Assembly (NCBI GenBank): GCA_023421135.1
Contig: JAEZUG010000056.1
Coordinates: 1 to 14,952 of the forward strand
From: Candidatus Cloacimonadota bacterium
GTDB taxonomy: Bacteria; Cloacimonadota; Cloacimonadia; Cloacimonadales; Cloacimonadaceae
Direction: 5' to 3'
Length of the DNA: 14,952 bases
Shown: piece after piece, positions 1-6,188 of the stretch
How the letters are laid out: each line of letters opens with the position of its first letter
How positions within the stretch are numbered: the first letter of the stretch is position 1
Notes under the pieces: model-generated
Told to the model about the DNA's origin: nothing
Seen by the model: only the letters and a program-made list of their open reading frames with translations
Databases searched by the model: none
Made by a program: the position numbers and the translations under genes

Positions 1-67
1 TTCGAACGGACAATTAAATGTGCTGGATTCTCACCAGCTTCCCAAACAACGCTTCGTGGCGCACCGG
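1..67 (-). promoter_or_regulatory. Candidate cobalamin riboswitch, 5' part only, cut by the window edge
   Basis: Read on the minus strand, this stretch contains GGTGCGCC, then GTTTGGGAA, then a stem-loop with arms GCTGG (38-34) and CCAGC (26-22) closing the loop TGAGAAT. GGGAA followed by a GGTGNNAATCC hairpin is the usual core signature of cobalamin (B12) riboswitches. The 3' part, with the conserved CCCGC-ACTGT-type segment, is not clearly visible: the bases after the hairpin are ACATTTAATTGTCCG and the window then ends. The controlled gene would lie to the left, outside the window. An alternative is a chance match or a degenerate copy. The plus-strand reading ends at a TAA at 70-72 after 23 codons with no recognisable protein. 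Confidence 0.45.
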
Positions 68-200
68 ATTAAACAGATTGAACAGATTTGAGCTCATTTG
101 TGATCTTTCATTTGTGTCCATTCGTGGAAGAAAATCCTCTTGATCCCGTCGATCCAGTCATCTGCGTGAATCATAATCATCTGCGTCATCAGTGTTCTAT
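66..200. repeat. Dispersed intergenic repeat, copy A (~135 bp)
   Basis: This block closely matches 14817-14952 at the other end of the window. Shared landmarks, in order, are ACAGATTGAACAGATTTGAG, CTCATTTGTGATCTTTCAT, TTGTGTCCATTCGTGG, GAAAATCCT, a GATCC/GTCATCTGCG segment, and an end in GTTCTAT. The sequence is built from near-repeats of ATT- or ATC-containing words spaced about 8-11 bp apart. It codes for nothing plausible. A 97-codon reading frame from 88 crosses it but ignores the repeat boundary and has low-complexity content. Confidence 0.85.
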
Positions 201-323
201 CGGAAGCTTGTCCACGACGCGGAGCAGCGCAGCACACTCCACCACTTCATCACTTCACCACTTAAAAAGGCGGTACGGCGACCGCCTCTACCAAAGCGTC
301 AGCAGCGCAGCTCTGTTCACTGT
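201..323. other. Gene-free stretch with short degenerate repeats and the terminator palindrome
   Basis: No gene is supported here. The part from 238 to 263 is a degenerate direct repeat of the word CACTTCAC/CACCACTT. The rest holds the palindrome described as the terminator of the small membrane-protein gene and a CAGCAGCGCAGC stretch. A related CAGCGCAGCAC phrase lies just upstream near 223. Confidence 0.5.
264..287 (-). terminator. Intrinsic terminator of the small membrane-protein gene
   Basis: On the minus strand a perfect 7-bp stem, AGGCGGT paired with ACCGCCT around a 6-nt loop CGCCGT, is followed at once by a T run (TTTTT, the complement of 264-268, with one T shared by the stem). It lies about 37 nt after the stop codon at 324-326. 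A second copy of the same palindrome at 819-842 has no T run, so only this copy looks able to terminate. Confidence 0.6.
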
Positions 324-536
324 TTACTCCTGGGCTTTGGCAGCTTTCTTGGCTTGGTTTTCTTCGCGTTCTTTGCGGTGATAGATCAGGTGCAATTCAA
401 AGCCGACGAAGGCCAAAAAGAGTCCGGCGAGGGCTTCGATGCCCACCCATCCGCTGAGGCCAAAGCCGTCCCAGATCAAAAGCAGTGCCAAAGCGATGGT
501 GGGGAATTCCACGGCTGCGATGTAGTACTTGTGCAT
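324..536 (-). CDS. Small two-helix membrane protein, function unknown
   Basis: This 70-residue protein is supported mainly by its start signal: AAGGAG lies 6 nt before the ATG (minus strand, ending at 537). The sequence has two hydrophobic segments, about residues 9-27 (VEFPTIALALLLIWDGFGL) and 30-52 (GWVGIEALAGLFLAFVGFEL), separated by a short glycine-containing turn. A strongly charged, lysine/alanine-rich tail follows (about 54-70). By the positive-inside tendency the tail is probably cytoplasmic. I recognise no family. It stands alone, bordered by repeat DNA on both sides, with a terminator palindrome 37 nt after the stop. No clear promoter is visible upstream. A small regulatory subunit, a toxin-like peptide or a leftover of a larger protein are all possible. 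The SD site and clean topology favour a real gene. Confidence 0.7.
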   Translation of the reverse strand: MHKYYIAAVEFPTIALALLLIWDGFGLSGWVGIEALAGLFLAFVGFELHLIYHRKEREENQAKKAAKAQE

Positions 537-585
537 TGTATCTCCTTGTGGTGAATAGTGAAAAGTTAATGGTTAATAGTGAGCT

Positions 586-620
586 TGCCTCTGGGAGGCA
601 TTGGAGACGTGGACGTCTCC
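586..620. repeat. Two adjacent perfect hairpins
   Basis: TGCCTC (586-591) pairs with GAGGCA (595-600) around TGG. Immediately after, GGAGACGT (603-610) pairs with ACGTCTCC (613-620) around GG. The two stems are separated by two bases. Neither is followed by a T run on either strand, so they are better seen as REP-like palindromes than terminators. Confidence 0.65.
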
Positions 621-639
621 AGCCCAAAACTAACCGGTA

Positions 640-774
640 TCATCTGCGTTCTATACATTAACGAGAATTTACAGGTTTTATTGGATTATGCAGATTAATC
701 CAATTCTCCCAGTGTATCTACTGAATAATTTCCAATCTGTTCAATCATAATCATCTGCGTCCTCTGCGTTCTAT
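640..774. repeat. Scattered TCATCTGCGTTCTAT repeat phrases
   Basis: TCATCTGCGTTCTAT occurs at 640-654. A longer relative, with AATCATAATCATCTGCG and CTCTGCGTTCTAT, ends at 774. The same words build the repeats at 151-200, 14705-14755 and 14902-14952. Between them (655-740) lies degenerate sequence with spaced ATT words and no gene. Confidence 0.7.
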
Positions 775-784
775 TTCGGTAGCA

Positions 785-808
785 TCTGCCAATTCGGAGA
801 TTGGCAGA
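785..808. repeat. Short palindrome: uninserted form of the 8510-8577 element
   Basis: TCTGCCAAT (785-793) and ATTGGCAGA (800-808) form a 9-bp stem around TCGGAG. The sequence TCTGCCAATTCGGAGA followed by TTGGCAGACCA is the same as in the tandem element at 8510-8581, except that there 44 extra bases sit between the two parts. This copy therefore looks like the form without the insertion. Confidence 0.7.
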
Positions 809-818
809 CCATTAGTGC

Positions 819-842
819 AGGCGGTACGGCGACCGCCTCTAC
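819..842. repeat. Second copy of the AGGCGGT/ACCGCCT palindrome
   Basis: These 24 bases are identical to 268-291 and share similar downstream text (AAAGCG, GCAGC, CAGC). Unlike the first copy it is flanked by GC and not by an A/T run. It could at best act as a weak terminator or RNA-stabilising hairpin downstream of dtd. Confidence 0.7.
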
Positions 843-860
843 AAAGCGAAGCAGCACAGC

Positions 861-888
861 ATTAACCATTAACCATTAACTATTAACT
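861..888. repeat. 4 x 7-bp tandem array overlapping the end of dtd
   Basis: Units are ATTAACC, ATTAACC, ATTAACT, ATTAACT. The last unit (882-888) contains the dtd stop codon (TTA on the plus strand at 883-885) and its last serine codon. A reversed two-unit relative, GTTAATG-GTTAATA, lies at 565-578. Confidence 0.75.
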
Positions 889-1323
889 GAACTCCAGATT
901 CATCGTGATGGGTCCGTCATTGAGCAGCGAGACCTGCATATCGGCAGCGAAGATCCCCGTCTCTACTGGCAGTCCGGTCTCCCGGCATAGTGTAACGAAT
1001 TGGTTATAGAGTTCCAGAGCTAGCTGTGGTTCAGCCGCATGGGTAAAATCCGGGCGTCTGCCCCGGCTGCAATTGGCATAAAGCGTGAATTGGGAGATCA
1101 GCAGCAGGCTGCCACCTGTATCCCTGAGAGAGAGATTGAGCTTGCCCGCTGAATCGGCAAAGATGCGGAGCTGAGTGAGCTTAGAGATTGCGGCGGGGAG
1201 CAAACCCGCAGTGTCTGTTCCTGTGAAACCCACCAGCACCAGCAGTCCGGGGCCGATCTGTCCCACGGTTTTCCCTTCCACCTCCACTTTAGCGTGGAGG
1301 ACTCTTTGCAGGCTCAAGCGCAT
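883..1323 (-). CDS. dtd: D-aminoacyl-tRNA deacylase
   Basis: This 146-residue protein has the normal length and the two hallmark motifs of bacterial DTD. SQFTL (77-81) lies in the substrate pocket, and NDGPIT (135-140) carries the Gly-cisPro pair used for chiral proofreading across the dimer. MRLSLQRVLHAKVEV at the N terminus and the GKLNLSL segment (60-66) also fit. The family is a cytoplasmic homodimer that hydrolyses D-amino acids, and glycine on tRNA-Ala, from mischarged tRNAs. The ATG is 4 bp after the lipoprotein stop, so it is probably the last gene of the elongation operon; its own SD is poor. D-amino acids are abundant where peptidoglycan is made, so the location may be meaningful, but this is inference. 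The last codons lie inside a 7-bp tandem repeat. Confidence 0.95.
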   Translation of the reverse strand: MRLSLQRVLHAKVEVEGKTVGQIGPGLLVLVGFTGTDTAGLLPAAISKLTQLRIFADSAGKLNLSLRDTGGSLLLISQFTLYANCSRGRRPDFTHAAEPQLALELYNQFVTLCRETGLPVETGIFAADMQVSLLNDGPITMNLEFS

Positions 1324-1327
1324 GGGA

Positions 1328-1930
1328 TCAATCTATACGGAAGGAATGGACGTCCCAGGCTCCGGCATCATCGATCCAGATGGAGCCTTCCGGGAACTGC
1401 GGGATCAGGATGGCGATTCTGCCAAAGGTGGCTGTTTCGCGAATGAAACCGGCGCTGATGTGGCAGGATTGCCATTCATTGGTGGTGACCAGCGTGCTTT
1501 TGAAGCGGTTGGTGGTCTTGCCGGCATTGGTAAAAGTGAGGAATCTGAGGGTGATCTTTTCTCCCCGGCTTTGGCTGGAGCGGCTCTTGATACGCAGATA
1601 GTAGCCACCGTAGCGGCGCACTCTAAAGGCATCTGAAACCAGCATCACAGCGTTTTCTGAGGCATCGATGCGGATGCTGTTTTCGCCTTCCAGCGTGGTC
1701 TCATAATCCAGCTTGATGTTTTCCGGCAGACGGCGGTCCACATTCATGGCAGACCAGCCCGTGGGCAACATTCCACCGGTCACAGCGGAGGCTTCCAGGC
1801 CGGGATTGGCCAGCAGATTGGGCTGTCCCACCGTGTCCTTCTCAAAGAAGATCAGGCTGGAATGCACGATGCAGGAGCTCAGCAGCAGTAGGGTCAGGAG
1901 GGCAACAAGCCCATAGTTCCATATTCTCAT
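1328..1930 (-). CDS. Predicted lipoprotein with a carbohydrate-binding-module-like fold
   Basis: This 200-residue protein starts with a lipoprotein signal: basic MRIWNYG, a leucine-rich core, then the lipobox LSSC with Cys20 as the likely acylated residue. After a linker comes NLLANPGLEASAVTGGMLPTGW (about 38-59). Such an N-x-G-(F/L)-E...P-x-G-W opening is common in jelly-roll carbohydrate-binding-module-like domains. ENSIRIDAS, YYLRIKSRSS, ITLRFLTF and a terminal SIWIDDAGAW strand pattern fit the same kind of beta-sandwich. The start overlaps the rodA stop by 4 bp (ATGA), so translation is probably coupled. Its place directly after rodA suggests an envelope role, perhaps binding glycan at the outer membrane. 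I cannot assign a named family, and the ligand is unknown. Confidence 0.8.
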   Translation of the reverse strand: MRIWNYGLVALLTLLLLSSCIVHSSLIFFEKDTVGQPNLLANPGLEASAVTGGMLPTGWSAMNVDRRLPENIKLDYETTLEGENSIRIDASENAVMLVSDAFRVRRYGGYYLRIKSRSSQSRGEKITLRFLTFTNAGKTTNRFKSTLVTTNEWQSCHISAGFIRETATFGRIAILIPQFPEGSIWIDDAGAWDVHSFRID

Positions 1931-3144
1931 TTCATAAATCCCCGTTCGTTCATATATTTCAAAATCACTCCCACTGCAATCGTATTGATCAGCAGATTGG
2001 AGCCGCCATAGCTGATAAAGGGCAAAGGAATACCGGTTGCAGGAACCAAGCCAATATTCATCCCGATGTTAATAAAGCTTTGCAGCATCAGATACGCCAT
2101 GATGCCCGCCGCAGCGATACGGCGTTCCCGCACTTTGAGTTCGAAGACGGTTACGCTGATCCGCCAGAAGAAGTAAAAGAAGGCCAGCAGCAGAGCCAAG
2201 CTGCCCAAGAAACCGAATTCCTCTCCAATCACGCTGAAGATGAAATCTGTGTGGTGCTCCGGCAGGAAGTTCATATTCTTCTGAGTTCCCGCCAGCCAGC
2301 CTTTGCCAGTGAGCGCTCCGCTACCCACGGCTATTTTGGCCTGGATGATCTGATATCCGGCTCCCAAAGGGTCTCTCATGGGGTCAATAAAGGTGAGGAT
2401 GCGGTTTTGCTGATAGTCTTTGAGGCCGTTCCAGAAGAGCGGCATGATCAGAGCAATAAAGGTGTTGCCTATGGAAGCCACTGTGATGGCGACCCAGGAG
2501 AGATGAAAGCGGATCAGGATAAAGATCAAAATCAGCAGCCAGGCAATCATCGCAGGCCACCAGAAGGAGCTCACAATGCTCACCACCGGGCTGATCATCA
2601 GAACTATATAAAAGAGAGGCAGATCTGCTGCGATCAGCATGGCCAATAGACTGGCCCAGAAGACCAGTGTGGTGCCAAAATCGGGCTCGATGATGATCAG
2701 GAGCACGGGCACCAGAGTGATGACGAAGCCATAGAGAAGCTGCCTGCCTTCCCTGAGATGATCCTTGGAGATCACCCGGGAAACCACCAGAATAGTGAGC
2801 AGCTTGGCACTTTCTGAAGGCTGGATATTGATGCCTCCCAGGGCAAACCAGCGGTGGGAGCCATTCACCGCAGGCGTGAACAGCACCAGTATCAGAGCAA
2901 AGAGGTTGAAGATGAAGAGCGGCACCACCGCCAGCTCAAAGATCGGCATGGGGATCTTCAGAAGTGCGGCAACCGCAAGGATGGCTATCGCAGCAAAGAT
3001 AATCTGTTTCCACCAGTGATGTTGGGTGCTGATCCTCTCTCCGATCTTGGTGGTGGAAGCCGAGAAGATGGAGACGCAGCCAAAGACGATCAGGATCAAA
3101 AGAGCCGTCATGAGCCGGAAATCAAACTTCTTGCGGTTAATCAC
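1927..3144 (-). CDS. rodA: Peptidoglycan glycosyltransferase RodA (SEDS family)
   Basis: This polytopic SEDS protein polymerises lipid II glycan strands as the partner of PBP2 in the elongasome. With the start chosen here it has 405 residues. Motifs seen are GGINIQPSES (103-112), EPDFGTT (153-159), DPMRDPLGAGYQ (254-265), LPEHHTDFIFSVIGEEFG (294-311), whose Asp300 matches the conserved catalytic aspartate of the family, and GIPLPFISYGGSN (371-383). A longer frame opens at 3228, but its extra 28 residues are Arg/Pro-rich and only mirror the PBP2 tail in another frame. The GTG at 3144 has AGGAG 7 nt upstream and overlaps the mrdA stop by 8 bp, so I prefer it. The stop overlaps the lipoprotein start by 4 bp. 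Confidence 0.95.
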   Translation of the reverse strand: MINRKKFDFRLMTALLILIVFGCVSIFSASTTKIGERISTQHHWWKQIIFAAIAILAVAALLKIPMPIFELAVVPLFIFNLFALILVLFTPAVNGSHRWFALGGINIQPSESAKLLTILVVSRVISKDHLREGRQLLYGFVITLVPVLLIIIEPDFGTTLVFWASLLAMLIAADLPLFYIVLMISPVVSIVSSFWWPAMIAWLLILIFILIRFHLSWVAITVASIGNTFIALIMPLFWNGLKDYQQNRILTFIDPMRDPLGAGYQIIQAKIAVGSGALTGKGWLAGTQKNMNFLPEHHTDFIFSVIGEEFGFLGSLALLLAFFYFFWRISVTVFELKVRERRIAAAGIMAYLMLQSFINIGMNIGLVPATGIPLPFISYGGSNLLINTIAVGVILKYMNERGFMK

Positions 3145-5017
3145 TCTCGGGCTCCTGGGTGGGGATGGGGATGGTTTCCGGAGAGGGTTCTGCTGGTGGC
3201 GTCTCCTCTTCCGTATCCTGAGCCTCACCCAGATTTATGGGAACAGGCACTTGCTGACGGATCATCTCGCGGTTACCCTGATAGTAGTTAAACAGCGTTC
3301 TGGCCACAGGAGCACAGATTGCTCCTCCGCCTCCGGCGTTTTCGGCAAAGACACAGACCACAATCTCGGGACGGTCTGTTACCAGGTATCCGGCAAACCA
3401 GGCGTGAGTCATGCGTCCCATGGAGTTCTCTGCGCTTCCAGTCTTGCCATAGATTGTGGCGCTTTGTATCTTGGCACCCGCTCCGGTACCTCCCGGAGCG
3501 TTGACTACTGCCCAGAGTCCTTCCTGGATCAGAGCCATGTTGGAAGGTGTGATCGGCAGGCGGGTGCGCTGCACTTTTTGCACCTGCTCACGGGTCAGAC
3601 GGCCGCGTCCCACGCTTTGACGCAGGAGATGCGGCTGAGTCCAGAAGCCGTTGTTGGCAATAGCATTGTAAAAGGCGGCGATCTGCATGGGCGTGGTGAG
3701 CACTTCACCCTGTCCGATGGAGAGATTCACCTTGTGTCCCTGCACGTTGATGTTGCGTCCCAGCTTCTTCTGATACCAATCCAGAGTGGGGAAAAAGCCG
3801 CGCCTTTCGTTGGGCAGATCTATCCCGGTGGGCGTGCAGAGGTGATTCAGAGCGGCATAACGGGCAAAGTCGTCCAGCTTGATCCGGAGAGAAAGATCGT
3901 AGAAATAGACGTCGCAGGAGTGTTTCAGCGCGTCTATCACATTGGTGCGGCCGTGACCGCCGGAGCTCCAGCACTTGAAGAAGCGGTTTCCGATCTTCAT
4001 TCCGCCCACACAAGGAGAGAACATAGTGTTGCGATTTGCCAATCCCAGCTCCAGCCCTATCTCCGCGGTTAATGGCTTGTAAACCGAGCCAGGAGGATAG
4101 GCGGCATGAATCACACGGTCCAGCATGGGCTTATCGGGAGTGTTCAATTGCTCCCAGATCTCTGGTGAGATCCGCTGCATAAAGAGATTGGGATCATAGA
4201 CGGGACGGCTCACATAGGCCAGCACCCCGCCTGTCTTGGCATCCAGCACCACCACGGCACCCCTGCGTCCTGCAGGGAAAGCTTGTTCCGCGGCAGTCTG
4301 GAGATCGTTATCGATAGTGAGGATCAGGCTGAGGCCATTGAGCGGCTCGATGGAGCCTTCATTGCGAAACAGATCCAGGCTTCTGCCCTGAGCATCCACC
4401 TGCACGATCTCGCGGCCATCCTGTCCCCGCAGCAGCACCTCATAATAGCTCTCCAGACCGGTCTTGCCGATGTAGCTGTTGATGGAGTAATCTTCTTCTT
4501 TGTAACGGGTATATTCTTCCTGGTTGATGCGTCCCACATAACCCGTGAAGTGATTGGGATAGAGATAACTGCGGGTGGTGCCTATGCGAAAACTGAGCTC
4601 TGGAAAGCGGTTCATCTGCTCCGAAAGCATCAATACCTTCTCATATTCCAGGTTCACAGCCAGCAGAATCTCCTCATAGGTCTTGAAGCGCTGGGCAAAG
4701 ACAAGCTGATTGAGCTCCTCTTCCGTGATCTGGAAATTGGCAGTCAGGAAGCTCACCAGAGCCTCCAGATTATGAATCTTCCCAGAGGTAAGATAGAGGT
4801 TGTGAGAAGGGATATTGACCGCTATGGGACGGTATTTGCTGTCATAAATCTCGCCCCGGGTGGCAGGAACACGGCGGATGCGCACAAAGTTGAGCTCGGC
4901 TGCTTGTTTGTAATACTCCCCCTTGATCACCTGCAGACGGAAGAGGGAGATCGTCAGCGCCAGTATTAACAAGCCCAGAACGATCCGGAAGATGAGTACA
5001 GGGCTAGATTTTATCAT
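3137..5017 (-). CDS. mrdA: Penicillin-binding protein 2, elongasome transpeptidase
   Basis: This 626-residue class B PBP cross-links peptidoglycan during cell elongation together with RodA. One N-terminal membrane helix (about 8-27) is followed by the dimerisation/pedestal region starting at RVPATRGEIYD (49-59). The transpeptidase domain has the three active-site motifs: SVYK (311-314, nucleophile Ser311), SCD (367-369) and KTGSAE (525-530). A Pro/Glu/Thr-rich tail of about 30 residues (597-626) follows and is predicted disordered and periplasmic. It has no counterpart in short PBP2 versions. The start overlaps the end of mreD by 14 bp and the stop overlaps rodA by 8 bp. No strong SD is visible at the start, so translation probably depends on coupling to mreD. 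Confidence 0.96.
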   Translation of the reverse strand: MIKSSPVLIFRIVLGLLILALTISLFRLQVIKGEYYKQAAELNFVRIRRVPATRGEIYDSKYRPIAVNIPSHNLYLTSGKIHNLEALVSFLTANFQITEEELNQLVFAQRFKTYEEILLAVNLEYEKVLMLSEQMNRFPELSFRIGTTRSYLYPNHFTGYVGRINQEEYTRYKEEDYSINSYIGKTGLESYYEVLLRGQDGREIVQVDAQGRSLDLFRNEGSIEPLNGLSLILTIDNDLQTAAEQAFPAGRRGAVVVLDAKTGGVLAYVSRPVYDPNLFMQRISPEIWEQLNTPDKPMLDRVIHAAYPPGSVYKPLTAEIGLELGLANRNTMFSPCVGGMKIGNRFFKCWSSGGHGRTNVIDALKHSCDVYFYDLSLRIKLDDFARYAALNHLCTPTGIDLPNERRGFFPTLDWYQKKLGRNINVQGHKVNLSIGQGEVLTTPMQIAAFYNAIANNGFWTQPHLLRQSVGRGRLTREQVQKVQRTRLPITPSNMALIQEGLWAVVNAPGGTGAGAKIQSATIYGKTGSAENSMGRMTHAWFAGYLVTDRPEIVVCVFAENAGGGGAICAPVARTLFNYYQGNREMIRQQVPVPINLGEAQDTEEETPPAEPSPETIPIPTQEPESD

Positions 5018-5504
5018 GCCGATAAGTCAGTTCCAGCCTGGAAAGGAAGGTCATCAGCCAAAAGACTGCCAGGCTCAGGACCAGATTGAATGCAAAACTG
5101 ATCAGCATCAGATTGGAGAGCTTGCCATCAAAGCCAAAGCTCAGGCCCATAATCAGGTAACTGATCAGAGAATAGACCAGGTTACCCAGAGCCAGAGTGA
5201 GCATCCTCGCCACAATGCTATCGATCTCAAAAGGCTTGCGAAACAGATCCACCAGCACGCAGAGCAGCACAAAAAGCAAAGCATTCATACCAAAAGTCCC
5301 CGGCAGAGTGGCATCGTACATCAGACCTATCAGAAAAGAACTGACGCAGGCTATATTCAGAGGACGGCTCCAAATGGTGTAGATCAGCCACGCCAGCAGG
5401 ATATTGGGTATCACCTGAGCAATTGCCACAGCCGGCATCAGCAGAAGCTGGACATAAAGAAAGACCAGCCCCAAAAGGAAAGCCCAGAGATACTTCAGCA
5501 GCAC
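5004..5504 (-). CDS. mreD: Rod shape-determining membrane protein MreD
   Basis: This 166-residue, very hydrophobic protein has about five membrane segments and the MreD-type motif around GLMYDATLPGTFGMNALLF (59-77). It links the cytoplasmic MreB filament and MreC to the PBP2-RodA enzyme pair in the inner membrane. The start is GTG (5504-5502) and abuts the TAG stop of the preceding CofE-like gene with no bases between. Only weak GGCGGA-like SD sequence is present, so re-initiation by terminating ribosomes is likely. The end overlaps mrdA by 14 bp. MreD varies a lot in sequence, so the call rests on hydrophobic pattern, length, the motif and a canonical gene position. Confidence 0.9.
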   Translation of the reverse strand: MLLKYLWAFLLGLVFLYVQLLLMPAVAIAQVIPNILLAWLIYTIWSRPLNIACVSSFLIGLMYDATLPGTFGMNALLFVLLCVLVDLFRKPFEIDSIVARMLTLALGNLVYSLISYLIMGLSFGFDGKLSNLMLISFAFNLVLSLAVFWLMTFLSRLELTYRHDKI

Positions 5505-6188
5505 CTAGTCCGCCCGGCGCACCAAACAGAGCGGAGTGAGCTCGTCACCCTGTCCCTGAGGATTATCTTTCATGGCCTGCTCGATGAAGTGTTTGGCCAC
5601 TCCCTTGCTGCCGCCGATCATCCAACTGCCGCCAATATCGTTGATATCCATCACTGCAAACTCAAAGCCAAATTCATCTGCCAATTCCTGCGCTACCTTC
5701 CCGGGGTTCAGTGGTCCCTTGATCACCGTGTGATTGTAAGGCGGCACGGGAGAAGTCTCCGCTGCATCGATCAGAGCAGCCTGCATCCCTGCCACGCGGT
5801 AGAAGATTCCCTTGATGCCAAAGAGCTTGCCCAGGGCTCCACAAAGAGCCGCAAAGACTATCCGCAGTCCACCGCATTCATCGATGGCACACTGCATGCT
5901 GGCGGGAGCCCGGAGGCCTATCCCATAGGGAACCTTGGCCACAAAGCGCCACATAAACTTCGCCAGCAGGCCGATCTTCAGCTCGGAAACAGGAATAGCC
6001 CTGCCCTGAGTGATCGCCAGGGGACTTTCACTAATGGTCACAATATCCCCGGGCTTTGCCAGAGGCAGCACAAATTCTCTCACGATCTGGCTCATGCTAT
6101 CCTGAGGAGTGAGTATGGAAGTCTTGACCGGGATGCGTTCAAAGCGCCGGCCAGAGACTGTGATAATGGGGTTGAAAACTTTAGTCAT
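5505..6188 (-). CDS. CofE-like (coenzyme F420:L-glutamate ligase family) protein inside the mre operon
   Basis: This 227-residue soluble protein resembles the coenzyme F420-0:gamma-glutamyl ligase (CofE, F420_ligase) family. The parts seen are IPVKTSILTPQDS (19-31), KPGDIVTISESPLAITQGR (45-63), matching the family's PGD-V-x(5)-SKA-GR segment, a later GPLNPGKVAQELADEFG (158-174), and FAVMDINDIGGSW (177-189), which corresponds to the ITDTNGR-like metal/GTP region in a diverged form. CofE adds glutamate through a gamma linkage to F420-0 using GTP. Whether this protein uses F420 is unknown: several key positions differ, and no other F420 gene is in the window. It overlaps mreC by 8 bp and abuts mreD, so it is co-translated with the elongasome. 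A ligase acting on a cell-wall or teichoic-like substrate is a speculative alternative. Confidence 0.7.
   Translation of the reverse strand: MTKVFNPIITVSGRRFERIPVKTSILTPQDSMSQIVREFVLPLAKPGDIVTISESPLAITQGRAIPVSELKIGLLAKFMWRFVAKVPYGIGLRAPASMQCAIDECGGLRIVFAALCGALGKLFGIKGIFYRVAGMQAALIDAAETSPVPPYNHTVIKGPLNPGKVAQELADEFGFEFAVMDINDIGGSWMIGGSKGVAKHFIEQAMKDNPQGQGDELTPLCLVRRAD

Larger units (their letters stand above)
541..882. other. Gene-free repeat-rich region between the small gene and dtd
   Basis: No coding sequence is supported in these ~340 bases. They hold the upstream SD of the small membrane gene, short GTTAATG/GTTAATA direct repeats (565-578), two perfect hairpins back to back (586-600 and 603-620), TCATCTGCGTTCTAT phrases at 640-654 and 744-774, the TCTGCCAAT palindrome (785-808), the AGGCGGT palindrome (819-842) and a 7-bp array that runs into the end of dtd. 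Both strands enter it: dtd ends into it and the small gene starts from it. There is no strong T-rich terminator for the dtd operon. Confidence 0.6.

Noticed and set aside
1..72. C-terminal end of a plus-strand gene entering from the left
   Set aside because: Frame 1 is open for 23 codons to a TAA at 70-72, but that is too short to support, and the minus-strand riboswitch-like structure explains the sequence better.
3145..3228. 28-residue N-terminal extension of RodA
   Set aside because: The extension is Arg/Pro-rich and reads the PBP2 tail in another frame; the GTG at 3144 has a good SD and normal family spacing to the first helix.
3026..4072. Plus-strand open frame of 348 codons
   Set aside because: It lies antisense to mrdA and rodA, which have clear family motifs, and its translation shows no domain or hydrophobic pattern.
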